From Burkholderiales bacterium UBA6064 (GTDB lineage Bacteria; Pseudomonadota; Gammaproteobacteria; Burkholderiales; Burkholderiaceae_B), in contig DIYC01000143.1 in assembly GCA_002428895.1 (NCBI GenBank), positions 1 through 9,039 of the forward strand: 9,039 nt of DNA, written 5' to 3'. The translations under genes were made by a program, and so were the position numbers. Position 1 is the stretch's first letter. Every line of letters begins with the position of its first letter. The notes below the pieces were generated by a model, which had not been told where the DNA came from, made no database searches, and saw only the letters and a program-made list of their open reading frames with translations. Positions 1 through 6,802 of this stretch are shown piece by piece.

Positions 1-1804
1 TCAAGCCCCTGTACAAGACATGATGTTTCTTTTTCAACATGTGGCTGGGCTTGATGAGTTGTCGCAATTTCCAGTGTACAGCGATGCAAACCTTGATACA
101 GTTAAGGCGGTTTTAGACGAGTTTGCTCGTTTAACCGCGCAAGTGATCGCCCCACTTAATTTTTCTGCTGATCAAGAAGGTGCCCATTGGAGTCAGGGTT
201 GTGTCACTACAGCAACGGGGTTTAAAGAAGCTTTCAAGCAGTATGTTGAGGCTGGGTGGCAAGGTTTGCCGCATCATCCAGAATTTGGTGGCATGGGTTT
301 ACCCCAGGTGGTGGCTGCGGCCTGTACTGAAATGCTCAATGCCTCTAATCTAAGTTTTGCTTTATGTCCCTTACTCACCGACGGTGCTATCGAGGCGCTT
401 CAAGTAGCCGGTAGCCCAGAGCAAAAAGCGCTTTACATTCCACCCATGATTGCTGGGCGTTGGACTGGCACCATGAATTTAACTGAACCTCAAGCCGGCT
501 CTGATTTGTCCCAAGTTAAAACGAAAGCGACGCTTCATCCTGACGGCACTTATCGCATTCAAGGCCAAAAAATTTACATTACCTACGGCGAGCATGATTT
601 ATCAGAAAATATCATCCATCTCGTATTAGCCCGAACACCAAATGCTCCCGAGGGTGTGAAAGGTTTAAGCTTATTTCTTGTGCCTAAATTTTTAGTAAAC
701 CCAGATGGCTTGGTGCTCACACAACGAAATGCTGTTTATTGTGCTTCGCTTGAGCACAAGTTGGGTATTAAGGCTAGTCCAACCGCAGTGTTAATTTACG
801 GGGGTGATTATGGTGAAGTTGGTTCTGAGGGTGCGATTGGTTATCTGGTAGGCCAAGAGCATCACGGTTTACAGTACATGTTTGTCATGATGAATGCCGC
901 ACGTTATCAAGTAGGTGTTCAGGGTATTGGTTTGGCTGAGCGTGCGTACCAACACGCGTTGAGTTATGCACACCAGCGTATACAATCTCGGCCAGTTGAT
1001 CAATCAACATCAACGCCCGTGGCGATTATTCAGCATCCCGAAGTGAAGCGTTTGTTGTTAAATATGCGTGCGCACATCGAGGCGGGTAGGGCTTTGGCTT
1101 TTTATGCTGCTTTTGCCAAAGACATGGCTTGTCATCATCCAGATCAATTGGTTAAAACGAACCATCAGCAGTTGTATGAATTTTTGGTTCCGGTGGTTAA
1201 AGGATGGTGTACCGAGATGAGTATTGAGGTTGCTTCAAATGGAATTCAAGTGTTTGGTGGAATGGGTTTTATTGAAGAAACGGGCGCGGCTCAATACTAT
1301 CGTGATGCAAAAATTTTAACCATTTACGAAGGAACAACAGCCATCCAAGCCAACGATTTGATTGGGCGTAAAACATGGCGCGATCAAGGGGCGGTGGCAG
1401 GCGTGTTTTGTGACAAAATCAACCAAACAGTGATGGCCTTGCAACAACTTGGTACCCCATCTGCCCTACATATTGCAACACGGCTTGCACAGGCGCAACA
1501 AGATTTTTTTCAGGTGGTTCAGTTTATTGCTCAGTGTGCTCAAACGAATCCCAATGCGGTGTATGCAGGTAGTGTTTTGTATTTAAAATTAGCAGGAACA
1601 ACTTTGTCGGGTTGGTTGCTTGCGCGCAGTTACTGGGTGGCGCATCAATTCATGCAACAAGGGTTGCAGCATTCTTTTTATGTTGAAAAATTAAATACGG
1701 TTCGTTTTTTTGCAGATCATTGTTTAACTGCAACACCAGGCATGAGAGAAAGTATTGTGTCGGGCTACTCAGCAACTATCAGTGCGCAATTTCCAGTCAT
1801 TTAA
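1..1804 (+). CDS. Acyl-CoA dehydrogenase, DmdC/AcdA type (5' partial)
   Basis: This is an FAD-dependent acyl-CoA dehydrogenase that oxidises an acyl-CoA to the 2,3-enoyl-CoA in the cytoplasm. It belongs to the long (about 600-residue) group that includes methylmercaptopropionyl-CoA dehydrogenase DmdC. Numbering from the ATG at 20, the FAD/substrate stretch MNLTEPQAGSD is at 152-162, the group-typical YGEHDLSENI at 189-198, and the catalytic Glu is probably E437 in YEGTTAIQ. The C-terminal extension ends near MRESIVSG. The ATG at 20 is probably not the start: the same frame is open to base 1 and reads QAPVQDM before it. That matches the usual family opening (Y-x-APV-x-DM), so only a few residues are missing beyond the window edge. 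Substrate cannot be told from sequence; many members act on ordinary acyl-CoAs, so a DMSP role should not be assumed. The downstream neighbour converges on it across 53 bp with no clear terminator. Confidence 0.9.
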   Translation, partial: QAPVQDMMFLFQHVAGLDELSQFPVYSDANLDTVKAVLDEFARLTAQVIAPLNFSADQEGAHWSQGCVTTATGFKEAFKQYVEAGWQGLPHHPEFGGMGLPQVVAAACTEMLNASNLSFALCPLLTDGAIEALQVAGSPEQKALYIPPMIAGRWTGTMNLTEPQAGSDLSQVKTKATLHPDGTYRIQGQKIYITYGEHDLSENIIHLVLARTPNAPEGVKGLSLFLVPKFLVNPDGLVLTQRNAVYCASLEHKLGIKASPTAVLIYGGDYGEVGSEGAIGYLVGQEHHGLQYMFVMMNAARYQVGVQGIGLAERAYQHALSYAHQRIQSRPVDQSTSTPVAIIQHPEVKRLLLNMRAHIEAGRALAFYAAFAKDMACHHPDQLVKTNHQQLYEFLVPVVKGWCTEMSIEVASNGIQVFGGMGFIEETGAAQYYRDAKILTIYEGTTAIQANDLIGRKTWRDQGAVAGVFCDKINQTVMALQQLGTPSALHIATRLAQAQQDFFQVVQFIAQCAQTNPNAVYAGSVLYLKLAGTTLSGWLLARSYWVAHQFMQQGLQHSFYVEKLNTVRFFADHCLTATPGMRESIVSGYSATISAQFPVI

Positions 1805-1857
1805 TTGCACTGTGTTGCGAGACTTTGCTTTTTTGATCCAAATTTTGTGGTTGCTCG

Positions 1858-2604
1858 TTAGTTTAAAACATGTCGACAAAATAGCGTGAGTTGGGGTCCC
1901 CTGTCAGTTTGTTTTGTTTTGAATAATGCAATAGGTCTTCGGTCTCTTCCTTGGGCGATCTGATCAACCAGTAATTTACCACCAGGAATGAGCAATGCTT
2001 CTTCTTCACTTTTGTTTTTTTTAGAATAAATCGATAAAGGCCGTATATCAATCGCTCCAGCCGGTACCTGAATCATTAAATCAATATTGCCTTCTAAATG
2101 ACTACTTTCAAAATTAAAACTGGTTGAGGTAATTGGGTTTAATGTGATTTCACGTTTGTTCTGTATCTGTTGAATTTCGTTGTGATCAAGGCGAATGTTG
2201 CGATAAACCATTTGATTGGTTGCTTGGGTGGGTTTAATTTTTAGCAAAGTGATTGTTGCAAGTTGTTCTAATTCCAATATGTGCATATAAGTTTGTGGGT
2301 TTTCAGATTGAAAGAGGGGCGATTTAATCATTCTAAATGCAGCGTCTAAGCCACCTGAGGTGTAGGCAATTAAACACTTTAGGCCGGTGGTGCAGGGTGG
2401 GTTATTGCGATCTTTGGCTTGAATTAAATGTTGACCATGATTCAACATTCGTGCAAAAAATTCAGGGCTACAATATTGGCTTAATGTTTCAAGTTGACGT
2501 TTGTTGGTTGAACTAGCAATTGATTGTTGAACAGTGTGTAGGGGTTTTGATTGATCGGCAAATTTTTTTGCGATTAAAAAAAGGGTTTGATGATTAATGT
2601 GCAC
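1858..2604 (-). CDS. Putative mono-ADP-ribosyltransferase (R-S-E class, ART exoenzyme fold)
   Basis: I read this 248-residue protein as a candidate NAD-dependent mono-ADP-ribosyltransferase. Three hallmark motifs occur in the expected order: an Arg after a hydrophobic strand (VYRNIRL, R135), STS at 160-162 (TSTSF), and an ExE loop (E200-x-E202) followed by ALLIPGGKL. E202 would be the catalytic Glu, and Glu two residues before it is typical of arginine-modifying members. Upstream, IAYTSGGLDAAFR (79-91) resembles the YT...LR helix of the ART alpha-lobe. Residues 1-75 look helical and match nothing I know; they could carry a targeting signal. There is no Sec signal peptide or membrane segment. 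The start is GTG; in-frame stops (TAG, TGA) lie just upstream, and no strong Shine-Dalgarno is visible. Sampled lines at 2101 and 2221 are only 30-33% G+C, lower than the flanking genes. No antitoxin or immunity gene adjoins it. A host-directed effector or a regulatory ART is inferred, not shown. Confidence 0.7.
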   Translation of the reverse strand: MHINHQTLFLIAKKFADQSKPLHTVQQSIASSTNKRQLETLSQYCSPEFFARMLNHGQHLIQAKDRNNPPCTTGLKCLIAYTSGGLDAAFRMIKSPLFQSENPQTYMHILELEQLATITLLKIKPTQATNQMVYRNIRLDHNEIQQIQNKREITLNPITSTSFNFESSHLEGNIDLMIQVPAGAIDIRPLSIYSKKNKSEEEALLIPGGKLLVDQIAQGRDRRPIALFKTKQTDRGPQLTLFCRHVLN

Positions 2605-2673
2605 GGTTATTTTTATTGAGCCAATTCACTAAGTGATTTTTTTTTGAAAAAAGTTTCAATAATTGAGAATCAA

Positions 2674-2685
2674 GTTGCACGCAAC
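2674..2685. promoter_or_regulatory. Candidate operator, 12-bp palindrome GTTGCACGCAAC
   Basis: This is an exact inverted repeat with 5-bp arms (GTTGC/GCAAC) around a 2-bp centre, directly abutting the TTGAGAATCAA palindrome. Its G+C-rich arms stand out in an AT-rich spacer, and its size suits a helix-turn-helix dimer. The regulator is unknown and no regulator gene is in the window. Confidence 0.35.
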
Positions 2686-2793
2686 AAAACTGTTACGAAT
2701 TGAAAATTCATCACTCAGCACAATTAAAAAATAGGTAGTATGTTGAACAATCACATCAACGTTCAGTCTTGCTTAGGCCTTCACGGAGTCGGT

Positions 2794-2829
2794 ATGAACG
2801 TTTGCCAATTTAAGGAGAAAATCGTATGA
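2794..2829 (+). CDS. Possible 11-codon leader peptide upstream of the TPP enzyme
   Basis: An ATG at 2794 opens a short frame encoding MNVCQFKEKIV, closed by a TGA at 2827-2829. It has its own Shine-Dalgarno-like GGAG at 2785-2788, five bases before the ATG. Its stop overlaps the ATG of the next gene as ATGA, and the next gene's AAGGAG ribosome binding site lies inside it. This arrangement would fit translational coupling or leader-peptide control. There is no run of a single amino acid to suggest classical amino-acid attenuation, and a frame this short can arise by chance. Confidence 0.35.
   Translation: MNVCQFKEKIV
2812..2817 (+). promoter_or_regulatory. Ribosome binding site AAGGAG for the TPP enzyme
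   Basis: AAGGAG lies 8 bases before the ATG at 2826. It supports that ATG over the internal ATG at codon 7, where homologues often begin (MKASDLLVKALEAEGV). Confidence 0.8.
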
Positions 2830-4484
2830 CTGGTTCAACACGAATGAAAGCTTCTGATCTCTTAGTCAAAGCCTTAGAAGCTGAGGGCGTTCGAGAAATT
2901 TTCGCAGTACCCGGAGAAGAAAATTTAGATCTAGTTGAATCGCTACGCAACTCTTCGATCAAACTGATTTTAACTCGCCATGAGCAAGGTGCTGGTTTTA
3001 TGGCAGCCACTTATGGTCGGTTAACGGGGCGAGCAGGTGTTTGTATGGCAACCCTTGGCCCTGGGGCCACCAACTTTGCCACGCCTGCTGCGTATGCGCA
3101 TTTGGGGGCTTTTCCGTTAATTATGATTACTGGGCAAAAACCCATTAAAAAAAGTAAGCAGGGTCAGTTTCAAATTATTAACGTAGTGAACTTGTTCGAT
3201 CCGATTTGCAAAATGAGCAAACAAATTGTTCATGGTAATACCATTCCTGCAATTGTTCGTGAAGCATTTCGTATTGCTGAAGAAGAGCGTCCCGGTGCCG
3301 TGTTGCTCGAGCTTCCTGAAGACATTGCGGCTGAATCAACCGACGCATTGTTAATTCCTCGGCACGAAAGGCATTACGCCGTTGCTGATGATGCGATTTT
3401 AAACGAGGCTGTCAGTATGATTCGGGGTTCTAAAATGCCCTTGATGTTGCTGGGTGCGGGGTCGAATCGTCGTCAAGCCCGCTTGGCTTTATCTGAGTTT
3501 ATTGAAAGTACAGGCATTCCATTTTTTAATACTCAAATGGGTAAAGGGGTTGTGGATGAAGGTTCACCTAACTTTTTAGGAACTGCTGCTTTATCCGATG
3601 GCGATTATCTACATTGCGCGATTGAACGAGCCGACTTAATCATCAACGTGGGTCATGATGTGGTAGAAAAACCCCCATTTTTTATGCAAGTTGGTGGTAA
3701 AAAAGTAATTCACGTGAATTACCGATCTGCACAGGTTGATCAAGTTTATTTTCCACAACTTGAAGTGATTGGCGACGTGGCGCGTTCAGTTCAAAAATTG
3801 ACTCACAAAATCGGTGGTCGAATTGAAAAAGATTTCAGTTATTTTGCCCGTTGTAAGCAAGAAGTTGAAACCCATATTAAAGAGGGTGCAGACGATTCAC
3901 GTTTTCCAATTATCCCCCAGCGTTTGGTGGCCGATACACGCAAGGTGATGGGTGCCAAAGATATTGTTGCGCTCGATAACGGCATTTATAAACTTTGGTA
4001 TGCGCGAAATTACAAAGCCTATGAACCCAATACGGTACTGCTCGACAATGCTTTAGCTACCATGGGTGCAGGTTTGCCCTCGGCCATGATGGCTGCCATG
4101 TTATACCCAGATCGGCGTGTGATGGCCGTTTGTGGTGATGGTGGTTTTATGATGAATAGCCAAGAACGTGAAACTGCGGTTCGTTTAGGTTTAAACCTCG
4201 TGGTTACTATTTTAAATGATAGCTCTTACGGTATGATTCGTTGGAAGCAAGAGCATGCGGGGTTTCCAGATTGGGGTTTAGAGTTTAATAATCCTGATTT
4301 TGTTAAATATGCAGAGGCTTATGGTGCAAAAGGGCATCGTGTGTCTGCAACCAGTCAGTTGGTAACAATTTTTGAAGCCGCATTTAAACAAGGTGGGGTG
4401 CATGTGATTGATGTTCCTGTCGATTATTCTGAGAATAAAAAAGTGTTAATTGATGAGTTGGCTGCTAAGGCATGTTTAATATGA
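2826..4484 (+). CDS. Thiamine-diphosphate enzyme, acetolactate synthase large-subunit family
   Basis: This 552-residue cytoplasmic enzyme has the full three-domain architecture of the acetolactate synthase family: an N-terminal pyrimidine-binding domain, a central domain and a C-terminal diphosphate-binding domain. The catalytic Glu that activates the cofactor is E53 in RHEQGAGF. The Mg/diphosphate motif begins at GDGGF (437-441) and ends at ND (464-465). Glyoxylate carboligase lacks this Glu, so that assignment is unlikely. Biosynthetic acetohydroxyacid synthases have MVRQW at the substrate site, with Trp favouring 2-oxobutyrate. Here the local sequence is GMIRWKQ, so that position appears to be Lys, and no small regulatory subunit gene follows. 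Both argue against a valine/isoleucine enzyme. The gene runs straight into an aldehyde dehydrogenase, which suggests a catabolic 2-oxo acid or acyloin route. The family assignment is secure; the exact reaction is not. Confidence 0.88.
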   Translation: MTGSTRMKASDLLVKALEAEGVREIFAVPGEENLDLVESLRNSSIKLILTRHEQGAGFMAATYGRLTGRAGVCMATLGPGATNFATPAAYAHLGAFPLIMITGQKPIKKSKQGQFQIINVVNLFDPICKMSKQIVHGNTIPAIVREAFRIAEEERPGAVLLELPEDIAAESTDALLIPRHERHYAVADDAILNEAVSMIRGSKMPLMLLGAGSNRRQARLALSEFIESTGIPFFNTQMGKGVVDEGSPNFLGTAALSDGDYLHCAIERADLIINVGHDVVEKPPFFMQVGGKKVIHVNYRSAQVDQVYFPQLEVIGDVARSVQKLTHKIGGRIEKDFSYFARCKQEVETHIKEGADDSRFPIIPQRLVADTRKVMGAKDIVALDNGIYKLWYARNYKAYEPNTVLLDNALATMGAGLPSAMMAAMLYPDRRVMAVCGDGGFMMNSQERETAVRLGLNLVVTILNDSSYGMIRWKQEHAGFPDWGLEFNNPDFVKYAEAYGAKGHRVSATSQLVTIFEAAFKQGGVHVIDVPVDYSENKKVLIDELAAKACLI

Positions 4485-5869
4485 AGCCACAATTCGTTGA
4501 GGTTGTTAATCCTTACGATTTAAAGCCAATAGGTCAAGTGTCTTGTGTCGATTGGCCAATTATTAATGACTATTTAGACCAAGCCTATTCCTTGTTTCGT
4601 AATCGTTCGAGTTGGTTGCCCACGTTTCAGCGAATTGACATTTTATCTCGGTTACAATCGCTGATGAAATCGCGTGAAAATGAGCTTGCTTTTCAAATCG
4701 CCAATGAGGGCGGAAAACCTTTAATCGATGCGCGAGTCGAAGTGACGCGCGCCATTGATGGCGTTGGCCTTTGTATTAAAGAGCTTTCGCATTTAACGGG
4801 TCAACAAATTCCTATGGATTTAACGCAAGCAGGCTCGGGTCGAATTGCATTTACACAGCGTGAGCCCATTGGTGTCGTGGTGGCGGTTTCAGCCTTTAAT
4901 CACCCGTTAAATTTAATTGTTCACCAAGTAGCGCCTGCGGTGGCTGTGGGTTGCCCTGTTCTTGTTAAACCCGCCACCAGTACTCCGTTAAGTGCAAAAA
5001 CTTTTGTTGATTTATTGTATGAAGCAGGGTTGCCTAAAGCATGGTGTCAGCTTGCAGTATGCCGGGGTGCCGATGCGGAAAAAATGGTAACAGACCCCCG
5101 AGTGGGCTTTTTTAGTTTTATTGGATCCTCTAAAGTGGGGTGGATGCTTAAAAGTAAATTGGCTCCTGGTACACGTGCTGCGCTTGAGCATGGGGGTGTT
5201 GCCCCAGTGATTGTGGATGATTCTGCAAATTTTGATGCAATGATTCCATTGCTCACAAAGGGTGCATTTTATCATTCGGGTCAAGTGTGCGTTAGTGTGC
5301 AAAAAATTTTTGCATTGAAATCGAATGCAGAACAGGTTGCGCAAGCACTTGCCAAGCAGGCCAAACAATTGGTGGTCGGTAATGCCATTGAAGAAACCAC
5401 TCAATGCGGGCCATTGATTATGCCGAATGAAGTTGATCGGGTTGAGCAATGGGTACTCGAAGCCCAGCAAGCAGGCGCACAAATAGTGTGTGGTGGTCAA
5501 CGTTTGGGTAAAACAACCTATGCGCCCACTGTCATTCTAAATCCACCCGATTCGGTCAAAGTATCAACTGCTGAAATTTTTGGTCCAGTGGTGTGTGTGT
5601 ATGAAACTTCAAATATTGAAGAGTCGATTCAAAAAGCCAATAGTCTAGATGTGGCTTTTCAAGCTTCTGTATTCACTCAAAATCTTTCGATTGCCATGCA
5701 CTGTGTGCAACAAATTGATGCCACAGCCGTTATGGTGAATGATCACACAGCGTTTCGAGTCGATTGGATGCCGTTTGCGGGCAGAAGGCATTCTGGCTAT
5801 GGTGTAGGGGGTATTGGTTACACCATGCACGACATGACGTGCGATAAAATGGCTGTCATTAAGTTATAG
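4481..5869 (+). CDS. NAD(P)-dependent aldehyde dehydrogenase
   Basis: This member of the aldehyde dehydrogenase superfamily oxidises an aldehyde to a carboxylate, or to an acyl derivative, using NAD(P)+. Numbering from the upstream ATG at 4472, the visible catalytic features are N143 in SAFNHPLN, K166 in VLVKPA, the GSSKVG cofactor loop at 218-223, general base E239 in LEHGG, nucleophile C273 in SGQVCVS, and EIFGPV at 368-373. I place the start at the ATG at 4481 rather than 4472. It overlaps the preceding stop as ATGA, a common coupling arrangement, and AAGG at 4467-4470 is 10 bases away, whereas it is only one base from the 4472 ATG. The protein is then 462 residues, a normal length. EGGKPLIDARVEV near the N-terminus recalls lactaldehyde and phosphonoacetaldehyde dehydrogenase-like members, but I cannot assign a substrate. 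Tight coupling suggests it consumes the product of the preceding TPP enzyme. Confidence 0.9.
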   Translation: MKPQFVEVVNPYDLKPIGQVSCVDWPIINDYLDQAYSLFRNRSSWLPTFQRIDILSRLQSLMKSRENELAFQIANEGGKPLIDARVEVTRAIDGVGLCIKELSHLTGQQIPMDLTQAGSGRIAFTQREPIGVVVAVSAFNHPLNLIVHQVAPAVAVGCPVLVKPATSTPLSAKTFVDLLYEAGLPKAWCQLAVCRGADAEKMVTDPRVGFFSFIGSSKVGWMLKSKLAPGTRAALEHGGVAPVIVDDSANFDAMIPLLTKGAFYHSGQVCVSVQKIFALKSNAEQVAQALAKQAKQLVVGNAIEETTQCGPLIMPNEVDRVEQWVLEAQQAGAQIVCGGQRLGKTTYAPTVILNPPDSVKVSTAEIFGPVVCVYETSNIEESIQKANSLDVAFQASVFTQNLSIAMHCVQQIDATAVMVNDHTAFRVDWMPFAGRRHSGYGVGGIGYTMHDMTCDKMAVIKL

Positions 5870-5925
5870 GGCTATGTTTTGATTTCAATTTTTGTTGAAA
5901 AGCAATTATACAACCCAGTTGTGTC

Positions 5926-6714
5926 ATGGTGTTAACTCCTTACGTTGATGTTGATTGCTTGGTTGAAATTGCTGAAAAAGCAGGAGCTGTCATCATGAAT
6001 AGCTATCAGCAAACCGATCGAGTTAGCTACAACAATAATCTGAGTCCCATTACTCAGGCTGATATAGATGCTGATTTAATTATTCATACAGAATTGAAGA
6101 AACACTACCCGTTTTATTCGGTTTGGTCTGAAGAGTCGCAGGCTCGACCGCCTGATGGAACTTGTTCATTTTTTTTAGTTGATCCTTTAGATGGTACAAA
6201 AGAGTTTATCAATCAAAACGGTGAGTTTACTGTCAATATTGCTTGGGTTGATCAAGGCCGAGTGCTTGCCAGTGTCGTGCTTGCTCCGGCCTTAAACGAA
6301 TGTTTTAAAGCCGATCATCGCGGTTCATTTTGGCGTCAAGGGGGCGGTAACTGGCGATCTATTGAATGTCGCCCCGCCCCTTTAACAACAGAGTTGCTAC
6401 AAATTATCGATAGTCGATCGCATGCGCATGAGGGATTAACCCATTGGCTGACCTTGTTAAATCGACCTTATCAATTATTCGTTACTGGAAGTTCGTTAAA
6501 ATTTTGCCGAGTAGCCCAAGGCTTGGCGGATGTGTACCCTCGTTTTGGGATAACTTGTCAATGGGATACCGCTGCTGGGCAGGGTATTGTCGAGGGCGCT
6601 GGGGGTGAAGTTATCGATTTTAACGGTCAGCCTATTCAGTACGGTGTTTTTCGCGATACACTCAATCCAAAGTTTATTTGTAAGTCAAAGAAACTTGCGT
6701 TGCCAATTCGGTAA
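5926..6714 (+). CDS. cysQ: 3'(2'),5'-bisphosphate nucleotidase, CysQ-like
   Basis: This is a Mg-dependent phosphatase of the inositol monophosphatase superfamily. CysQ members hydrolyse 3'-phosphoadenosine 5'-phosphate (PAP) to AMP, removing the by-product of PAPS reduction in sulfate assimilation. The metal-binding motifs are SEES (68-71), DPLDGTKEFI (86-95, with D86 and D89 as ligands) and WDTAAGQ (213-219, D214). TKEFI after DPLDG, and GSSLKFCRVAQGLADVYPR (188-206), are the features that separate CysQ from plain inositol monophosphatases (SuhB). At 262 residues it has the usual length. The ATG at 5926 is the first start after an in-frame TGA at 5896, but there is no clear Shine-Dalgarno. 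The 56-bp gap from the aldehyde dehydrogenase holds a TTTCAA/TTGAAA inverted repeat (5883-5900) without a T-tract, so read-through from upstream is plausible. Confidence 0.88.
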   Translation: MVLTPYVDVDCLVEIAEKAGAVIMNSYQQTDRVSYNNNLSPITQADIDADLIIHTELKKHYPFYSVWSEESQARPPDGTCSFFLVDPLDGTKEFINQNGEFTVNIAWVDQGRVLASVVLAPALNECFKADHRGSFWRQGGGNWRSIECRPAPLTTELLQIIDSRSHAHEGLTHWLTLLNRPYQLFVTGSSLKFCRVAQGLADVYPRFGITCQWDTAAGQGIVEGAGGEVIDFNGQPIQYGVFRDTLNPKFICKSKKLALPIR

Positions 6715-6802
6715 GCCTTGTGATGTTCAAACAAGTTGATGTTTTTGCCTTCATCCGTTGCTGACCAATCCGATTGCTTTCCTTACTGGTTGATTAAAGT
6801 CT

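Larger units (their letters stand above)
2605..2825. promoter_or_regulatory. Divergent intergenic region with clustered palindromes
   Basis: This AT-rich spacer separates the minus-strand ADP-ribosyltransferase candidate from the plus-strand TPP enzyme, so it should hold promoters for both. Short palindromes follow one another: TTGAAA-AAAG-TTTCAA (2644-2659), TTGA-GAA-TCAA (2663-2673), GTTGC-AC-GCAAC (2674-2685) and GAATT-GAA-AATTC (2697-2709). A spaced pair TGAAC...GTTCA lies at 2744-2765. These could be operators for dimeric regulators. I found no convincing sigma70 -35/-10 pair on either strand: TTGAAA at 2700-2705 and TAGTAT at 2736-2741 are too far apart to be one promoter. Confidence 0.45.

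Noticed and set aside
1805..1857. Terminator between the converging acyl-CoA dehydrogenase and ADP-ribosyltransferase genes
   Set aside because: There is a T-run at about 1830-1834, but I found no stable stem directly before it on either strand.
1863..2051. Minus-strand frame of 62 codons inside the ADP-ribosyltransferase candidate
   Set aside because: It is in another frame of the same strand, has no family resemblance and no ribosome binding site; the longer frame carries the conserved motifs.
2826..4484. Biosynthetic acetohydroxyacid synthase (ilvB/ilvI) or glyoxylate carboligase
   Set aside because: There is no adjacent small subunit and the substrate-site Trp pattern differs, arguing against the biosynthetic enzyme; E53 is present, arguing against glyoxylate carboligase.
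5012..5500. Minus-strand frame of 162 codons opposite the aldehyde dehydrogenase
   Set aside because: It is antisense to the catalytic core of a clear aldehyde dehydrogenase, with composition typical of a shadow frame (many Cys, His and Asn).
5883..5900. TTTCAA/TTGAAA inverted repeat before cysQ, similar in sequence to the palindrome at 2644-2659
   Set aside because: The half-sites are short and AT-rich, with different spacing and opposite order; coincidence is likely, and no T-tract supports a terminator.
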